From NCBI RefSeq assembly GCF_028372415.1, contig NC_092879.1:66727427-66791426 (forward strand): DNA of 64,000 nt. The letters are read 5' to 3'. The stretch is from Notamacropus eugenii (lineage: Eukaryota > Chordata > Mammalia > Diprotodontia > Macropodidae). The notes beneath the pieces are model-generated. The model saw only the letters and a program-made list of their open reading frames with translations. It searched no databases and was not told the origin of the DNA. Below, in pieces: positions 45,012 to 55,984 of the stretch (position 1 is its first letter; every line of letters starts with the position of its first letter). Position numbers and translations under genes: made by a program.

Positions 45012-45265
45012 TGTGAGGTAATGTGGGATGGTGGGTAGACTGCCAGCTTTGAAACAAGAAAGCTCTGGGTTCAAGTTCTGCCTCCAATGTATACTGACTG
45101 TATGACCCTGGTCAAGTGATTAGGGTTCCTCATTGCTCAGGACACTCTGTAAGACCATGAGTGGCAGAGAATGTGCTAATTTGCCTTAATAAAGGGAGTT
45201 TCGTCACGTTGGAACTTCCTATATTGATGAAACCACATATCTAGTCTCTCTCTCTATTCCTAAAT
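45012..45265 (+). repeat. tRNA-derived SINE with distinct 3' body, inserted in L2
   Basis: ggtaatgtgggatggtgggt, gctctgggttcaagttctgc (B box), gtatgaccctggtcaagtga, then ctcaggacactctgtaagac, aataaagggagtttcgtcac, gatgaaaccacatatctagt. The 3' body differs from the composite SINE and matches the start of the copy at 63760. Confidence 0.8.
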
Positions 45266-45269
45266 TGTG

Positions 45270-45660
45270 GGTAGTTAGTAAGGGAAGCCAATAGCAATTG
45301 AAATGAAGAAAGTTATCATGCTTAATCTGTGTCTTGAGACTTTGTGAGGTCTAGGTGAGAAGGAAGGGCATTCTAGCCATGAGGGGGGGGTGCTACCAGG
45401 GCAAAAGTATAGAGTGCCATGTGTGGAACAGAAAGCAGGTCAGTTTGACTAGACCAAAAAATATAGGAACTGGAGTGATATTTAATGAAACTATAGGACA
45501 GATTGGAGTGAAGTTGTGAAGGGCTTTAAGTGTCAACTAGGAGTTTATATTTTTATCCAAGAGGTGATAGGGAGCTACCGAAGTTTATTGAGTAGGAGAT
45601 CATAGATTTCGAATTAGAAAAGACCTTAGAGGAAACTGAGGTAAAAAGAGTTGAAATAAC
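45270..45660 (-). mobile_element. L2 LINE, minus strand, right part of a split copy
   Basis: gaaggaagggcattctagcc, gtggaacagaaagcaggtca, ggagtgaagttgtgaagggc, ccaagaggtgatagggagct, agtttattgagtaggagatc in reversed L2 order. Confidence 0.82.
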
Positions 45661-45799
45661 TTAAAGGATTTTGAGTTCATGTCTTCTTGACTGAAAAAAT
45701 CAAATTCGTCATTACTTGAGACTCTAGACATTTTGTTTCTCCAATTGAATTTTATTAGTTTTCTTAGCTCTATAAAGTATCCCCTTTGTGGTTGTGGTT

Positions 45800-45975
45800 G
45801 TTATTTGTTCTGCAGGCTCCATTCTCGAAGGGGACCAATGACATCAGGAGGATGATGTCTTAATTTGCAAGTGGATTGGATTTAAGTGAGGCAGAGCTGT
45901 GCAGAGTCATCAGCCGCACTCTCTCCTCCACAGTCATCAGAGTCCAGTGGCAAATAAAAGTCTAGATGATTGATG
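45800..45975 (+). repeat. Marsupial SINE of a second type, fragment
   Basis: ttctcgaaggggaccaatga, catcaggaggatgatgtctt, ggatttaagtgaggcagagc, gtgcagagtcatcagccgc, catcagagtccagtggcaa. This recalls a common marsupial SINE body. It lies within old L1 sequence. Confidence 0.7.
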
Positions 45976-45984
45976 GTGGCCATC

Positions 45985-46165
45985 CCCTTGGTAATTTGAT
46001 TGATATAACATTAAATCTGTCAATTAATTTAAGTAATATTAGAATTTGCATTGTGTTGAAATGTCCTAACAATCAACACTGAATGTCTCTCCAATTATTG
46101 AAATTTTCTTTTATTTCTGTAAAGAGTACTTAGTAGTTGTATTTATATGAGACCTATGTGTGTCT
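45985..46165 (-). mobile_element. L1 LINE ORF2 fragment, minus strand, left part
   Basis: gatataacattaaatctgtc, aatttaagtaatattagaat, gtctctccaattattgaaat, agagtacttagtagttgtat are antisense ORF2. It resumes at 46436. Confidence 0.7.
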
Positions 46166-46167
46166 TG

Positions 46168-46434
46168 GTAGGGGCAGCTAAGTGGTACAGTGGATAGAGT
46201 GCCAAGCTTGGACCAGAAAGACTCACCTTCCCGCATTCAAATCCAGCCTCAGACATTCTTCCTAGCCATATGACCCTTGGAAAGTTCACTTAAGCCTGTT
46301 TGCCTCAGTTTCCACATCTATAAAATGAGCTAGAGAAGGACATGGCAAACCACTCCAGTATCTTTGCCAAGAAAAACCCAAATGGGGTCACAGAGAATAG
46401 GGCACAGCTAAAAAATAACTGAATGACAACAACA
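46168..46434 (+). repeat. tRNA-derived marsupial SINE, near full length, inserted in L1
   Basis: gggcagctaagtggtacagt, gcattcaaatccagcctcag, gcctgtttgcctcagtttcc, atctataaaatgagctagag, ccactccagtatctttgcc, aacccaaatggggtcacaga, and tail tgaatgacaacaacaagatg. Confidence 0.92.
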
Positions 46435-46435
46435 A

Positions 46436-46760
46436 GATGGTTATTCTGAATCAAACTTCTTTTACTGTCTCCTGGCTTTGTTAGCACTTCATAGACATAC
46501 TGATGAATTTTCATGGACAATTTCGATAGCATATATTAAAGCTGTGATTCATTGCAATCAATTCCTTTCCTTATTCTCTGGTGTTCACTAAGTCATCACT
46601 TTATCTCCAAATATGATAATTTACAGTGTTTATCCCTGTAATTTCCCTTCCTTATCTTGGTGCTATTGTAAAAATCTCTAAAACTATGTCAGCTAATAGT
46701 GAGGAGGCAATTATCCCCTTTTATCAATGTTAAATTTGCATATTATCAGATTATTTATTA
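46436..46760 (-). mobile_element. L1 LINE ORF2 fragment, minus strand, right part
   Basis: ctggctttgttagcacttca, gacatactgatgaattttca and cagctaatagtgaggaggca continue the antisense ORF2 order cut by the SINE. Confidence 0.6.
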
Positions 46761-47079
46761 ACCCTTAATTAAAGAGAAATAAAATTAATTTTTCTTCAGG
46801 TTTTAAGATCTGCCTTAGAGTAACATTTTTCTTGCCCCTCAACAGCTAAACATTTTAGACACTTGTGAACAGAAGTGCTAAAAATCCACATTAAAAAGGT
46901 GCATAAAGAAATTGTATTGCGGTTATATGTGTATAAACCAATTTCTGTATACGCATATGTAAAATTGAGCAAGTTATCCCTCAGGAATGTAAATATCCAC
47001 ATAAACACACATTTCTGTGTGAAACTTGGTGACAGAATGTAGCTGGAATAAGAAAAATATGATTGATTGCTGATAGGAG

Positions 47080-47205
47080 TGAATTATTAGACCCTTTCTA
47101 TATGCAAAGCATGATGCTAAGTGCTGAGGATTCAAACAGAAAAGTCAGAGTCCCTACTCTCAAGGAGCTCATATTCTAATGCGGTGACAACACCTAGAGA
47201 AAGTT
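47080..47205 (-). mobile_element. L2 LINE fragment, minus strand
   Basis: gcatgatgctaagtgctgag, gagtccctactctcaagga, gctcatattctaatgcggtg. Confidence 0.75.
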
Positions 47206-47209
47206 GCAG

Positions 47210-48550
47210 CTGCACCTCAGATGGAAAAAGTTCCGTGGTCTTTAGGGTACAGTGGCAAAGCCAATATTAACAGTGACTCAACTTTAATGTCATTCCATTT
47301 ATAACATCATGTCCATTTCTGATGTTGAACCATTTGATAGTGGCAAAGACCTTGGTGGCAAGAACTTACGTTTCTGGGTCTTCATTAGCTAAAGATGCAG
47401 GTCCTGCAGGAGCTGCTGCCTGACTATACTAACGCAGGGGTTCCATTCCAGGATAATGACTGAGGTCACAGGGATAGAAACATTCTTTGGGAAGCTCTTC
47501 CCATGGTTCTTGGGTTCAAGGTCATAGGCTATTTCAATTAGGGTATGAGGGGAGCTGGTGATCATTAAAATAATATGATTAAATTGGGGTTAATTAGATA
47601 ATACTATTGCACTCCTTGTGGACTCACTCAATCTTTTGCTGACATTGGCAGGTTGGGTCCCCCTTAGGTGGTTGACTACTATTGCCATCAGGAACTGACT
47701 TATGGAGAACCCTGAGAGATTGAGACTTGTAATAGTATGGTTCATAAGCCCCCTGTATCCTCCCCATTCAATAGCCGTTGAATAGATAGAGTTGAATAAC
47801 TTTTAATCTATCTTCTTTGTGACCACTTTGATAGGCATAGGGCAGTATCACAATCTCTTGGCCTGGAAAAAAGATCACTCCCCATCATTTCAGTTCAGGA
47901 AGAATTGGGGTGTTTTAAGAATTAGGTTATTTTGTTCAGAGGCAGGGAGATTGCTTAGTGGACTTGCTCAAATTCTGCCCAATCTTGTGGTTCTATGATT
48001 CTCTGAATAGCCAAGAGGTTTTTAAGATACTCGTCAGAAAACTCACCATCTGAAATCAACGAGGGCTTCATTCAGTTGATATTTTGATGAAAGGAACTTT
48101 GCAAGAAAAAAGTTGAAGTATAAAATTATTTATAAAAGTATCTAAATATGATCTATGATGGGTACAAAAAGGTAAAGATTTTTTAAAAGAATCATTTAAA
48201 AATGTTACTGTACATTAATTTATTACTTTTTCCAAAATCTATTCTGGAAATGGAGATATTTATGAAGCTATTTTGGAACTTAATTACAATGAATCCCCAT
48301 TAAAACATTCTCATTTTCTTCTTTCATTAAAAATTCAACTGAATACATACCCCTACACACAGTATTTTTCATTATTACAGTATCTAAATATTCCATGAAA
48401 ACCTTCGAAGAGACTTTGGCACATGGGGATAACTTCACTGTGCTGTGAAAGATTATTTTAGGTCATTTATTCCTATAAAATTTACAAATTAAGTCTGATT
48501 CTTTCCTTGAATAAGAATAATTGCTTATTTTTCAGAGATGGATTAACTCT
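47210..48550. other. Unique non-coding stretch
   Basis: No repeat or exon was recognised. It is AT-rich from about 48060. Confidence 0.4.
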
Positions 48551-48554
48551 TTCA

Positions 48555-48712
48555 CTACAGTGGTTCATGGTGAAGTGGAAAGAACAGCGAACTTGAAAGC
48601 AAAAAGTCTTGAGTCTAATTTCTGCTCTACCACTCTTACAAATAGCTGTGATGTTGGGTAAGCCACTTCAGTCTCATTAGCCTCAGTAAAATAGGAATCA
48701 TTTCATATATTC
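48555..48712 (+). repeat. MIR-like SINE
   Basis: catggtgaagtggaaagaac, gcgaacttgaaagcaaaaag, tagctgtgatgttgggtaag, ttagcctcagtaaaatagg. Confidence 0.75.
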
Positions 48713-48734
48713 TGCTCAGTTTATACAATCCTTG

Positions 48735-48930
48735 TGAAGAAAGTATTTTGTAAACTGTATGTTCCTTATAATAGCCCTGAGAGGTAGGTAAAATAGGTAT
48801 TATTATTCCAGTTTTTAAAATGAGGAAATTCAAACTTAAAAAAAAGCAAAGAGACTTGTCCCAGGTCATGAGGCTGGAAGGTGGTAGAAGCCTTGTCTCC
48901 TGACTCTCAGATCTATGTTCTTTCCAACAT
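48735..48930 (-). repeat. MIR-like SINE, minus strand
   Basis: gtattttgtaaactgtatg, agccctgagaggtaggtaaa, gacttgtcccaggtcatgag, ctgactctcagatctatgtt. It stands tail-to-tail with the copy at 48555. Confidence 0.75.
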
Positions 48931-49235
48931 ACTTATGCTTCCTCTTTATGAGGCATATTTAGGATCAAAGGCGAGGCAAGAGTAAAACAAGTCTCAGGTA
49001 CCACCACCTACAAATTTGGAACCAGTGAGGCTCCTGAAAAAGGTATGGGACCTATTACAGTGAAAATAATTGGAGTGTGGAAAGAAATAGGAGAGACTTT
49101 CATCTTGGACTCCACATTCTCTAAGGGTGATATAGTATATAATTAAGGTCCTGGTTTCCTTAAATACTTCCCTCAGTTTCCTATAGTATAAGAGCTGTAA
49201 CTGGCCATTTTGATACCTGTTATAATTGCTTTGGG

Positions 49236-49476
49236 AAGCTTGATGGTGCTGTAGTGGATAGAGCACCAGGACTGAAGTCAGGAAGACTTAACTTCCTGAG
49301 TTCAAATCCCACCCCCAACATTTATTAGCTGTGTGACCCTGTTTGTCTCAGTTTCTCATCTTTAAAATGAGCTGGAGAAGGCAATGGCAAACCGTTCCAT
49401 TATGTTTGCCAAGAAAACCCAAAATGAGGTCATGCAAAGTCAGACATGACTGAAGCAACTGAACAGCAGCAACGAC
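49236..49476 (+). repeat. tRNA-derived marsupial SINE with target duplications
   Basis: Head gatggtgctgtagtggatag, gagttcaaatcccaccccca (B box), gctgtgtgaccctgtttgtc, gagctggagaaggcaatggc, aaaacccaaaatgaggtcat, tail ctgaacagcagcaac. Flanks are aattgctttggg (49224-49235) and aattgcttggg (49477-49487), differing by one T. Confidence 0.93.
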
Positions 49477-49489
49477 AATTGCTTGGGTT

Positions 49490-50585
49490 CATAGACCAAG
49501 AGCCTATTGCTGGAGAGACTGCTGTGAGGAGAGGGGGAAGGGCAAGACTGGGCCTGGGAAGTGTTTATTTTGGGGTCTATATGGGAGAAGGTGGGAAGGA
49601 TCCTGCCATCTGAAAGCTTCCAATTTTAAATAAATATCCTTGCTAATTAGTTGCCAAACTTGCTTATTTTTACTTGTTGAAGCAGTATATACGGTTTCTA
49701 AATTTCTGTGCTCAGGCAAAGAGCCCTGTTGCCCCACACAGATGAAAGTCAAATGCAGCTCTCCCAGGTCTGATGTCATTACAGCATGGCCAATCGTTGA
49801 TTTGGTGCATTTGAAGGACTGACGTACAACAGATTGGACAGCAGCAATTGATAGTGACCCAGAAAAACCATAGCAATTTGCACGCTTCTAATTTTTAGGT
49901 TAGTTTGTACAAAAATTGGGCTGGCATCTATCTATAAAATGAAAAACTGGAAGCCCCATCCCAAATGAGATGATTGTCTCAGTTGTCTTCTATAGTCAAG
50001 ATGTAGATGAGTGTTCTTTTTCCCTGATCAGAACAGTCTTTATCCTCATGATCTACAGAATCCCACCTAAGTGTCTACATGGGGGGCCTTCTTTCCCACC
50101 CTTAATTTACACATGTTGATCTTCATCATTGGTCTCCTTTGTTAACTGGACATTTTCCCTTGTTTTGCAATGTTGTGGTAGCAAAGAAATTTCCAGCTCT
50201 TGGAAAGTCAGAGTCAAAATTCTCTTCTCAGCTATTCACAGTACATTTACTGGGGAAGGGGAGGGGAGTATCCATATTTTTCACGCTCGAAAATTGCTTA
50301 CAGAGGAACACTTGGGGATTCTGTCCATGGCATCTGTAACTCACTTCATTCCTTGCCTTTAGTGTTGTCTGAGTGGCACAGATGATTACTTGAGCAGCCT
50401 TTCCTCAGGAAGTGACTGGCCCGTAAAAAGAGTAGGCAATAGCAAAAATCAACTCAGTGCTTTAACTTCTTAATCCCCAAAGCATAATGATAAGTAATAG
50501 TAATAAACCTCCTCCAAAATTAGGGACATATGAGGTCCATGGCCACATCGTAACTCTACTTCTCAATTTTAAGCTTGAAATTGGA
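49490..50585. other. Unique non-coding stretch
   Basis: Overlapping open frames near 49504-49822 and 50129-50385 show no domain. Confidence 0.4.
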
Positions 50586-50589
50586 GTGA

Positions 50590-50705
50590 TAGCATGGATA
50601 GTAGAGTCATAAGACTTAGAGCATTACATCTAGGCCAGTGTCCTAATTTCACATAGGAGAAAACTGTGTGGCAGAGATTTGAACTCAGTTCTTCTGATGC
50701 TCATT
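50590..50705 (-). repeat. MIR/SINE fragment, minus strand
   Basis: tagagcattacatctaggcc, cctaatttcacataggagaa, gatttgaactcagttcttct. Confidence 0.6.
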
Positions 50706-50794
50706 ATATACAGGAACCATAGCTTCCAGTGCTGGCACTGCTGCTAAATAGATGTACCTCACTTTCTTAACTGAAAAATAAAGGTATCAAAGTT

Positions 50795-50968
50795 ATGGTA
50801 TAGAAGTGAGAGTGCTGGATTTGTGATTATGAACCTTGGTTCAAATTTCCATCTTATTTACTCATTGTCACCTTATTCCAATCACTTTTCTTCTCTGGGA
50901 CTCAGTTTCTTCATCTGTAAAATGAAGGGGTTATCCTAGATTATTCCTACGACCCAGTCTTTCTCTAA
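50795..50968 (+). repeat. MIR-like SINE
   Basis: tagaagtgagagtgctggat, ccttggttcaaatttccatc, tctctgggactcagtttctt, catctgtaaaatgaaggggt, tcctacgacccag. Confidence 0.85.
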
Positions 50969-51019
50969 AATTCTCTCTTAAAGTCCAATTTTGGATTACC
51001 AATTGTCTTTTGGACTTCT

Positions 51020-51215
51020 TAAACTGGATGACCTATAAAGGATGTCTCAAACTCAGAATGTCCAAAACAGAACTAATTCTTTAATTATCTTTTCCCCCAA
51101 AGCTGCCTCTGGTCTGAACTGCACTTCCTGTGTAGAGGTACCAACCATCACCTTAGGTTCCCTGGCTCCCAACCTGAGTATCATCATTGACTCCTCAATA
51201 GAATGTAGACCTTTG
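51020..51215 (+). mobile_element. L2 LINE reverse-transcriptase fragment
   Basis: ggatgtctcaaactcagaat, gtccaaaacagaactaattc, gtagaggtaccaaccatcac, tatcatcattgactcctca align in order with the L2 segment at 37120-37260, coding for an MSKTEL-like stretch. The opposing frame at 51053-51379 is a shadow. Confidence 0.75.
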
Positions 51216-51219
51216 GAAG

Positions 51220-51525
51220 CTGATAATGTTGAAACCTGATCAGAGGTGAGAGAAGGGGGAGGAAGAAGGGAGTGGAAGTTTTCCTTGTGCATATTCCCTC
51301 CATCTTCACCCCAGATACTGAACTGACTCGAGTTATATGTGGTTCCACAAACCATGACTGGTTGTCTCCAGGTAATCACAAACTATTTCCAGAGTGATGT
51401 TATCTGCTTTAATCCAGGAACCAAAACACTTTACTCTTCCCAAATTGGTTAAGGGCTTGTTTACATCTTTGATTGATGAGTGATTCCGTCAGAAATATGA
51501 GCTTCTATGTTCAATCCCACTGGGG
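51220..51525. other. Unique non-coding stretch
   Basis: Nothing was recognised. Confidence 0.4.
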
Positions 51526-51529
51526 TAGT

Positions 51530-51800
51530 CACCCACTCTTACTTACTATTGAATTTTTCCACCATTTTTTCTTGAACAAGCATTATTTTCCCAATGTTTT
51601 GTAATGTTGGGTTTATTAGCACAAGTTCTGCTTCTTTGTTTGCTGTTCTGATGACTGATCTGGCTTTTCTTATTTTTCAGTCTCATACCAGATAGTTTAG
51701 ACAATTATGACTTTATTGTATATTTTGAAATCTGACAGGAGGAGCCCACCTATATCAATATTTTACTTTCCTCGCTTAGTTCTCTTTGATGGATTTGTAA
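51530..51800 (-). mobile_element. L1 LINE ORF2 fragment, minus strand
   Basis: gtctcataccagatagttta, gacaattatgactttattgt, attttgaaatctgacaggag, gcccacctatatcaatattt are antisense L1 ORF2. Confidence 0.72.
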
Positions 51801-51867
51801 AAATACAAGGAAAACCAATAAGTAAAAAAAAAAGTAATTTTTTTTTTTAAAAATCTGATTTTATACA

Positions 51868-52082
51868 GTGTTGTTGCTGAGTTGTTTCAGTCATGTCTGA
51901 CTCTTCGTGACCCATTTTGGATTCTCTTGGCAGAGATACTGGAGTGATTTGCTATTTCCTTCCCTAGCTCATTTTACAGATGGGGAAACTGAGACAAACA
52001 GGGTGAAGTGACTTGCCTAGGGTCACATAGCCAGTAAGTATCTGAGGCCAGATTTGACCTCAGGAAGAGGAGTCTTTTGATT
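51868..52082 (-). repeat. tRNA-derived marsupial SINE, minus strand
   Basis: cagtcatgtctgactcttcg, gacccattttggattctct, cagatggggaaactgagaca, agggtgaagtgacttgccta, ggccagatttgacctcagg. Preceded by A/T runs at 51825-51860. Confidence 0.9.
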
Positions 52083-52117
52083 CTACTTTTAGTGATATTT
52101 TTTTGAACCTATTAAGA

Positions 52118-52270
52118 AGTTGCTGGTTCTAGAGCTAGAAGAAGCCTGAGTGACCATCAAGCCCAACTCCTTCATTTCACAGATGAGGACACTGAGGCTA
52201 AGAAGTTAAGTGACTTGCCCAGGGTCACATAGATTGTAGCTGAGCTAGGTTTGAATCCAGGACTTCTCCA
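52118..52270 (-). repeat. MIR-like SINE, minus strand
   Basis: gttctagagctagaagaagc, ttcatttcacagatgaggac, agaagttaagtgacttgccc, agggtcacatagattgtag, ggtttgaatccaggacttc. Confidence 0.88.
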
Positions 52271-52299
52271 GGATTCTATCCAAATCTTGCCATATCAGT

Positions 52300-52385
52300 T
52301 GAAACTGCTGTCTCCAAATTTACTGATGATTTCTTAATGAGGAAATCTAACAGAATGGCTCCTTCTAATTCCTCATCTCACCTAG
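52300..52385 (+). mobile_element. Short L2 LINE fragment
   Basis: ttgaaactgctgtctccaaa, tttactgatgatttcttaat and aggaaatctaacagaatgg parallel the L2 reverse-transcriptase segment seen at about 36735-36800. Confidence 0.55.
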
Positions 52386-52389
52386 CCTT

Positions 52390-52920
52390 TATGCATTATT
52401 GATGACCATCTTCTGCTGCACACATTCTCCTTTCTGGGTTTTGTGAAGTGCTCTGTCCAGCTTCTCCTGCTATCTGTCTCCTGCTATACTCCTCAGTTTC
52501 CTCTTTCAAAACAAAACTTTTTTATTACAAAATCATCAGATACTAGCAAACATGAGTATTTCCAGATCCAAAGAACAGAAATTGTGAATCTATTACAACT
52601 TTTAAAAGTATATGTTGTTTAACTCACTTCTACTAACCCCACCCTGCTAGTGTGTGTATGTATGTGTGTCCTTCTATGCTTTTTTTTTTGCCCTCTTCTA
52701 TTTTTAAAAATGTTTCCTTGATGATCTTCTCTTTTGTTTTGTGTCACTTTCTCTATTTTCTGCACTCTTGCCCTCCCCTTCTCAACAAATAAAAATAACC
52801 AGAAGAAAGAATTCACAAGGGGGATATCGGACAGTGTCTCATTCTGCGGTCTAGTGCAATATCATTATGCTAATGAGTGGGTAACATGCTTCATCATAAC
52901 TGGTCACTGCATTGATTGTT
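52390..52920. other. Unique non-coding stretch
   Basis: Contains a short (TGTA/TGTG)n run at 52650-52670 and a T-run at 52679-52689. Confidence 0.4.
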
Positions 52921-52923
52921 TTT

Positions 52924-53006
52924 CTGATGCCTCCTCATGGTATGGAAGTGACCCTGGGTTCTAGAAGATTACTCCAGCAGAAAACATGATCTACATGCAG
53001 ATCCTT
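52924..53006 (+). repeat. Unidentified dispersed repeat, copy B
   Basis: ctgatgcctcctcatggtat, ggaagtgaccctgggttcta, then agaag and gcagatcctt. It is shared with copy A (24789-24868) and in part with copy C (60653-60692). As at copy A, a plus-strand MIR follows at once. Confidence 0.55.
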
Positions 53007-53014
53007 CTTGTGTA

Positions 53015-53172
53015 TTCTTACAACAGTGGAAAACATACTGGACTTTCCATCAGAAGATCTGTGTTTAAATCCTGGTGCTTCCACTCTCTCTCTTGGACTG
53101 AGCTTGCTCACCTCAACTAGATTAGATGACTTCTGAGGTCTCTTCCAGCTCGAAATCTTTGAGCCAATTGCT
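53015..53172 (+). repeat. MIR-like SINE
   Basis: caacagtggaaaacatactg, gtgtttaaatcctggtgctt, gattagatgacttctgaggt, ctcttccagctcgaaatctt. Confidence 0.78.
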
Positions 53173-53174
53173 CT

Positions 53175-53810
53175 GAAGATTCCTTCTGCCTCTAAAAGTA
53201 TGAACCCTATTGGCCAGATTCCCTTGCTGGTAGATGACCTTGCCTTAAAGATTCTTGTCTTTAAGTGACAATACTCCCTACTTTAATATTTGGAAAAGTC
53301 ATAATTTTGTTAGTGGATTCTTCCTCAATTGCAGACCATATTTTAGTAGATGGTCCCTATGAGCTTCTATGATTGGAAAATTCACCATCCAGGAGCCATC
53401 TGGGTTAGGAGCCTTGCCACACTTAGCTTCCTACCCTGGGGGATCCACTTAGCTCTGGAACTAAGGCTGAGATGAACCATTGATGAGTAGGTGCAAACTC
53501 TTGTAACCCACTGTTAGCCAGCCCAGACTTCTTGTCATCTGTGTGTGCACCTCTCCTAATTCCCTTTCCAGCTTCTGTTCTGGGAAGTCATCAGAACTGA
53601 TACTACTTTAATTTATTTGTTTTTTCTCCAGTCTCCTTAAATGTCTCTATTATAACAGTAACAGCAAATGCTACATTTTCTTAATTGTAATTAAGAATTA
53701 TTATAACATCTCACCTTAATTGCATTTTCTTTTTTTAAGCATACATTCTAATACTAGTATTGATTCTGGAAAGAGCAGGACAGTTGATTCCCCCGTGGTT
53801 TCGTTCACCA
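53175..53810. other. Unique non-coding stretch
   Basis: 53630-53760 is AT-rich with ttaattgtaattaagaatta-type sequence. Otherwise unassigned. Confidence 0.4.
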
Positions 53811-53814
53811 TCCC

Positions 53815-54048
53815 TGTGATTCCCCAGTCCAAGGTGTCTCTTCCTGGACACCTTTCTAAGTATCTACTTACCTAAGTCCTCTCCCCTGCTTATTTTAGTT
53901 TAAGTTCCTTGAGGATAGACCAGGCCAAGGACTTTGTCACTTTTGCATTTGGCTCCTCAGGGACTGGGAGTATAACACAGTGTCTTGCATGTAGTAAGCT
54001 CCTGATAAATACTTTTTCATCCATTCATTCATTTATGCACTAACCCAA
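53815..54048 (+). mobile_element. L2 LINE 3' end
   Basis: gtgtctcttcctggacacct, agtttaagttccttgaggat, acagtgtcttgcatgtagta, agctcctgataaatacttt. Confidence 0.75.
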
Positions 54049-54049
54049 C

Positions 54050-55265
54050 TGAACTTCTAATGATAGGCATGTCATTGGGCCTGTACTTGAAGCCTTTTGG
54101 ATGTTGTTAGAGTATCTGCCAGACCTTATACTCTGATGTTGTTGAGGGCCCAGAGTGACTTCCATACTACATGAAGGCATTGGAGTAAAACTTTAGTAGA
54201 CCTTTTTTTTTAAATTGAATTTTTTAAAAACAGGGTCTTTGACATCTAAATCTTAAAGATGTTAATATTTACAATGGAATATTTAGAAATAAGAATGCAG
54301 CTTCTTGAATTTATTCTTGATTTCAGAAATATTTACTTCTTAAAGCTAAGGAAAGTCATGTGGTAGGCATATTGTAGCATGAAACCTCAAGTCTTTCCAT
54401 GAAAGCTTCTACAGATCTCCAGGATTTGGGGGGAAAATACCCTTGTCTATTTGATTTAATACAACTTTTGGGGATATAAAATATTCACATCTTGGAGGTC
54501 TTGACAATATTGTCATATTAGTCCATTAAATTGATATGGCATGAAATTGGAATAAGTGGTAGCCGAGTATTACTTTAAAGTCTGAAAATCCACAGCATGG
54601 AATCTTATACTTTAGGATTTTATAAAACATTTAAATGAAATATATCCATGATCAGAGACCTCACTGAAAATGTAATAGAGGAAAAAGAAAGGATTTGGAT
54701 AAGACGTTACTTAGTTAAGTGTGTGAAAAGCTCAAAGACTGGTAATATTTCTCAGCCTTGATCCATTGCTGAAGGAAATGATTACTTTTCATTGAAACTT
54801 GTTGAATTGTACAGCACCAACTCATTTTAGGAATGTTGATAAACTTGGCATGTTTGGGAATAGAGGCAATTGCCACTTCAAGTGGAAATGAGTCAGGCTT
54901 CCCGAAAGGGAGGAAAAAAACAAGCAAAGTAAATGATTTAAATTGATGAGAAAAGAGAGAGACAATTGGAGAGAGTTAAGCTGATTAGAAAACAAAACAA
55001 CAAGCTACTGCTTTCAGAACTGGTCACCCTTTAACGTGATGGCAAATTTCTGAGGAAGGAGGAGAGTGCTTTTGCTTTTTAGTGAACTGATCCATTTGGA
55101 AAGTCTAAGGGTAACTGCGATTTATTTTTCTCCTCCCAGAATTTCTTTGACTATTCACTCTAAGGCAGTTGGTAGTTAGTTCTACATTTTTATCTGCCTA
55201 AAGTCTAAAAGAATTGACTTGAGTGCCCTTCACTTCCGTTCAAGTCAGTAGATGTTCATTGTGAC
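54050..55265. other. Unique non-coding stretch
   Basis: No repeat or exon was recognised over about 1.2 kb. Confidence 0.4.
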
Positions 55266-55274
55266 CTGTGTCTC

Positions 55275-55345
55275 AGGTGAAAGACATGGAGTAGTGGATC
55301 GAGAGCTGACCTTTGAGTCAGAAAGACCTGGGTTCAAGTGTTGCA
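55275..55345 (+). repeat. MIR-like SINE head
   Basis: gtagtggatcgagagctgac, ctttgagtcagaaagacctg, ggttcaagtgttgcatctat. The core is replaced by a (CTA)n tract. Confidence 0.65.
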
Positions 55346-55356
55346 TCTATTACTAT

Positions 55357-55408
55357 GCTGAGACTACTACTACTGCCATGACTACTACTATTACTACTAC
55401 TACCAACT
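55357..55408. repeat. (CTA)n microsatellite
   Basis: actactactactgcc followed by actactactattactactac. Confidence 0.93.
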
Positions 55409-55409
55409 A

Positions 55410-55680
55410 TTGGATAAAGGCATAGATGGCATAATAATCCAATCCATAGATGACTCAAAACTGGGAGGGTTAGCCAACATACTGAAAGAGAGAATCAGGA
55501 TCAAGAAAAGATTTTTACAGGCTAGTACTTCTTCAAATATGACCCCATATGGAGTCGCAGAATGGGTTGTGAGGGGAAAAGGTTTAAGAAGCCCTGGGTT
55601 TGAGTATTTGAACTATAGCTAAATAATGAAATTCAATAGGAATAGACATAAAGTTTTACATATGCCTCTACTTCCTTCTT
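55410..55680 (+). mobile_element. CR1-type LINE reverse-transcriptase fragment
   Basis: The frame at 55410-55622 reads IIIQSIDDSKLGGLANILKE, which matches the catalytic-loop region of CR1 reverse transcriptase (…DDTKLGG…). The DNA later resumes with aatgaaattcaataggaata and cataaagttttacat, the next CR1 block. A non-CR1 segment of about 80 bases (55540-55620) with gtttaagaagccctgggttt interrupts it and may be another small element. It is decayed and non-functional. Confidence 0.72.
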
Positions 55681-55774
55681 AACTCTTAGCCTGCCTCATC
55701 ATTCAACTGAATCTCTTCTCCCCAAATTTACTGATATCAGTTTACATATATTACCATAGCTTCACAACAGCTTT

Positions 55775-55955
55775 GTGATGTAGATGCAATAGCACCTATA
55801 AGAATGATCATTCCCATTTTACAGGTGAGAAAACTGAGGCTGAAAGAGGTTCAGTGACTTGTCAGGATTACCCAGGTAGTAAGTATCTGAGGCAGGATTT
55901 GAACTCACATGTTCCTGACTCCAGGCCCAGAACTCTATCCTAGCCACCTCACTAC
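55775..55955 (-). repeat. tRNA-derived SINE, minus strand
   Basis: cattttacaggtgagaaaac, tgaggctgaaagaggttcag, gtgacttgtcaggattaccc, gaggcaggatttgaactcac, ctctatcctagccacctcac. Confidence 0.9.
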
Positions 55956-55984
55956 TTATACTAGCACATGCTAATTGTGTATCG

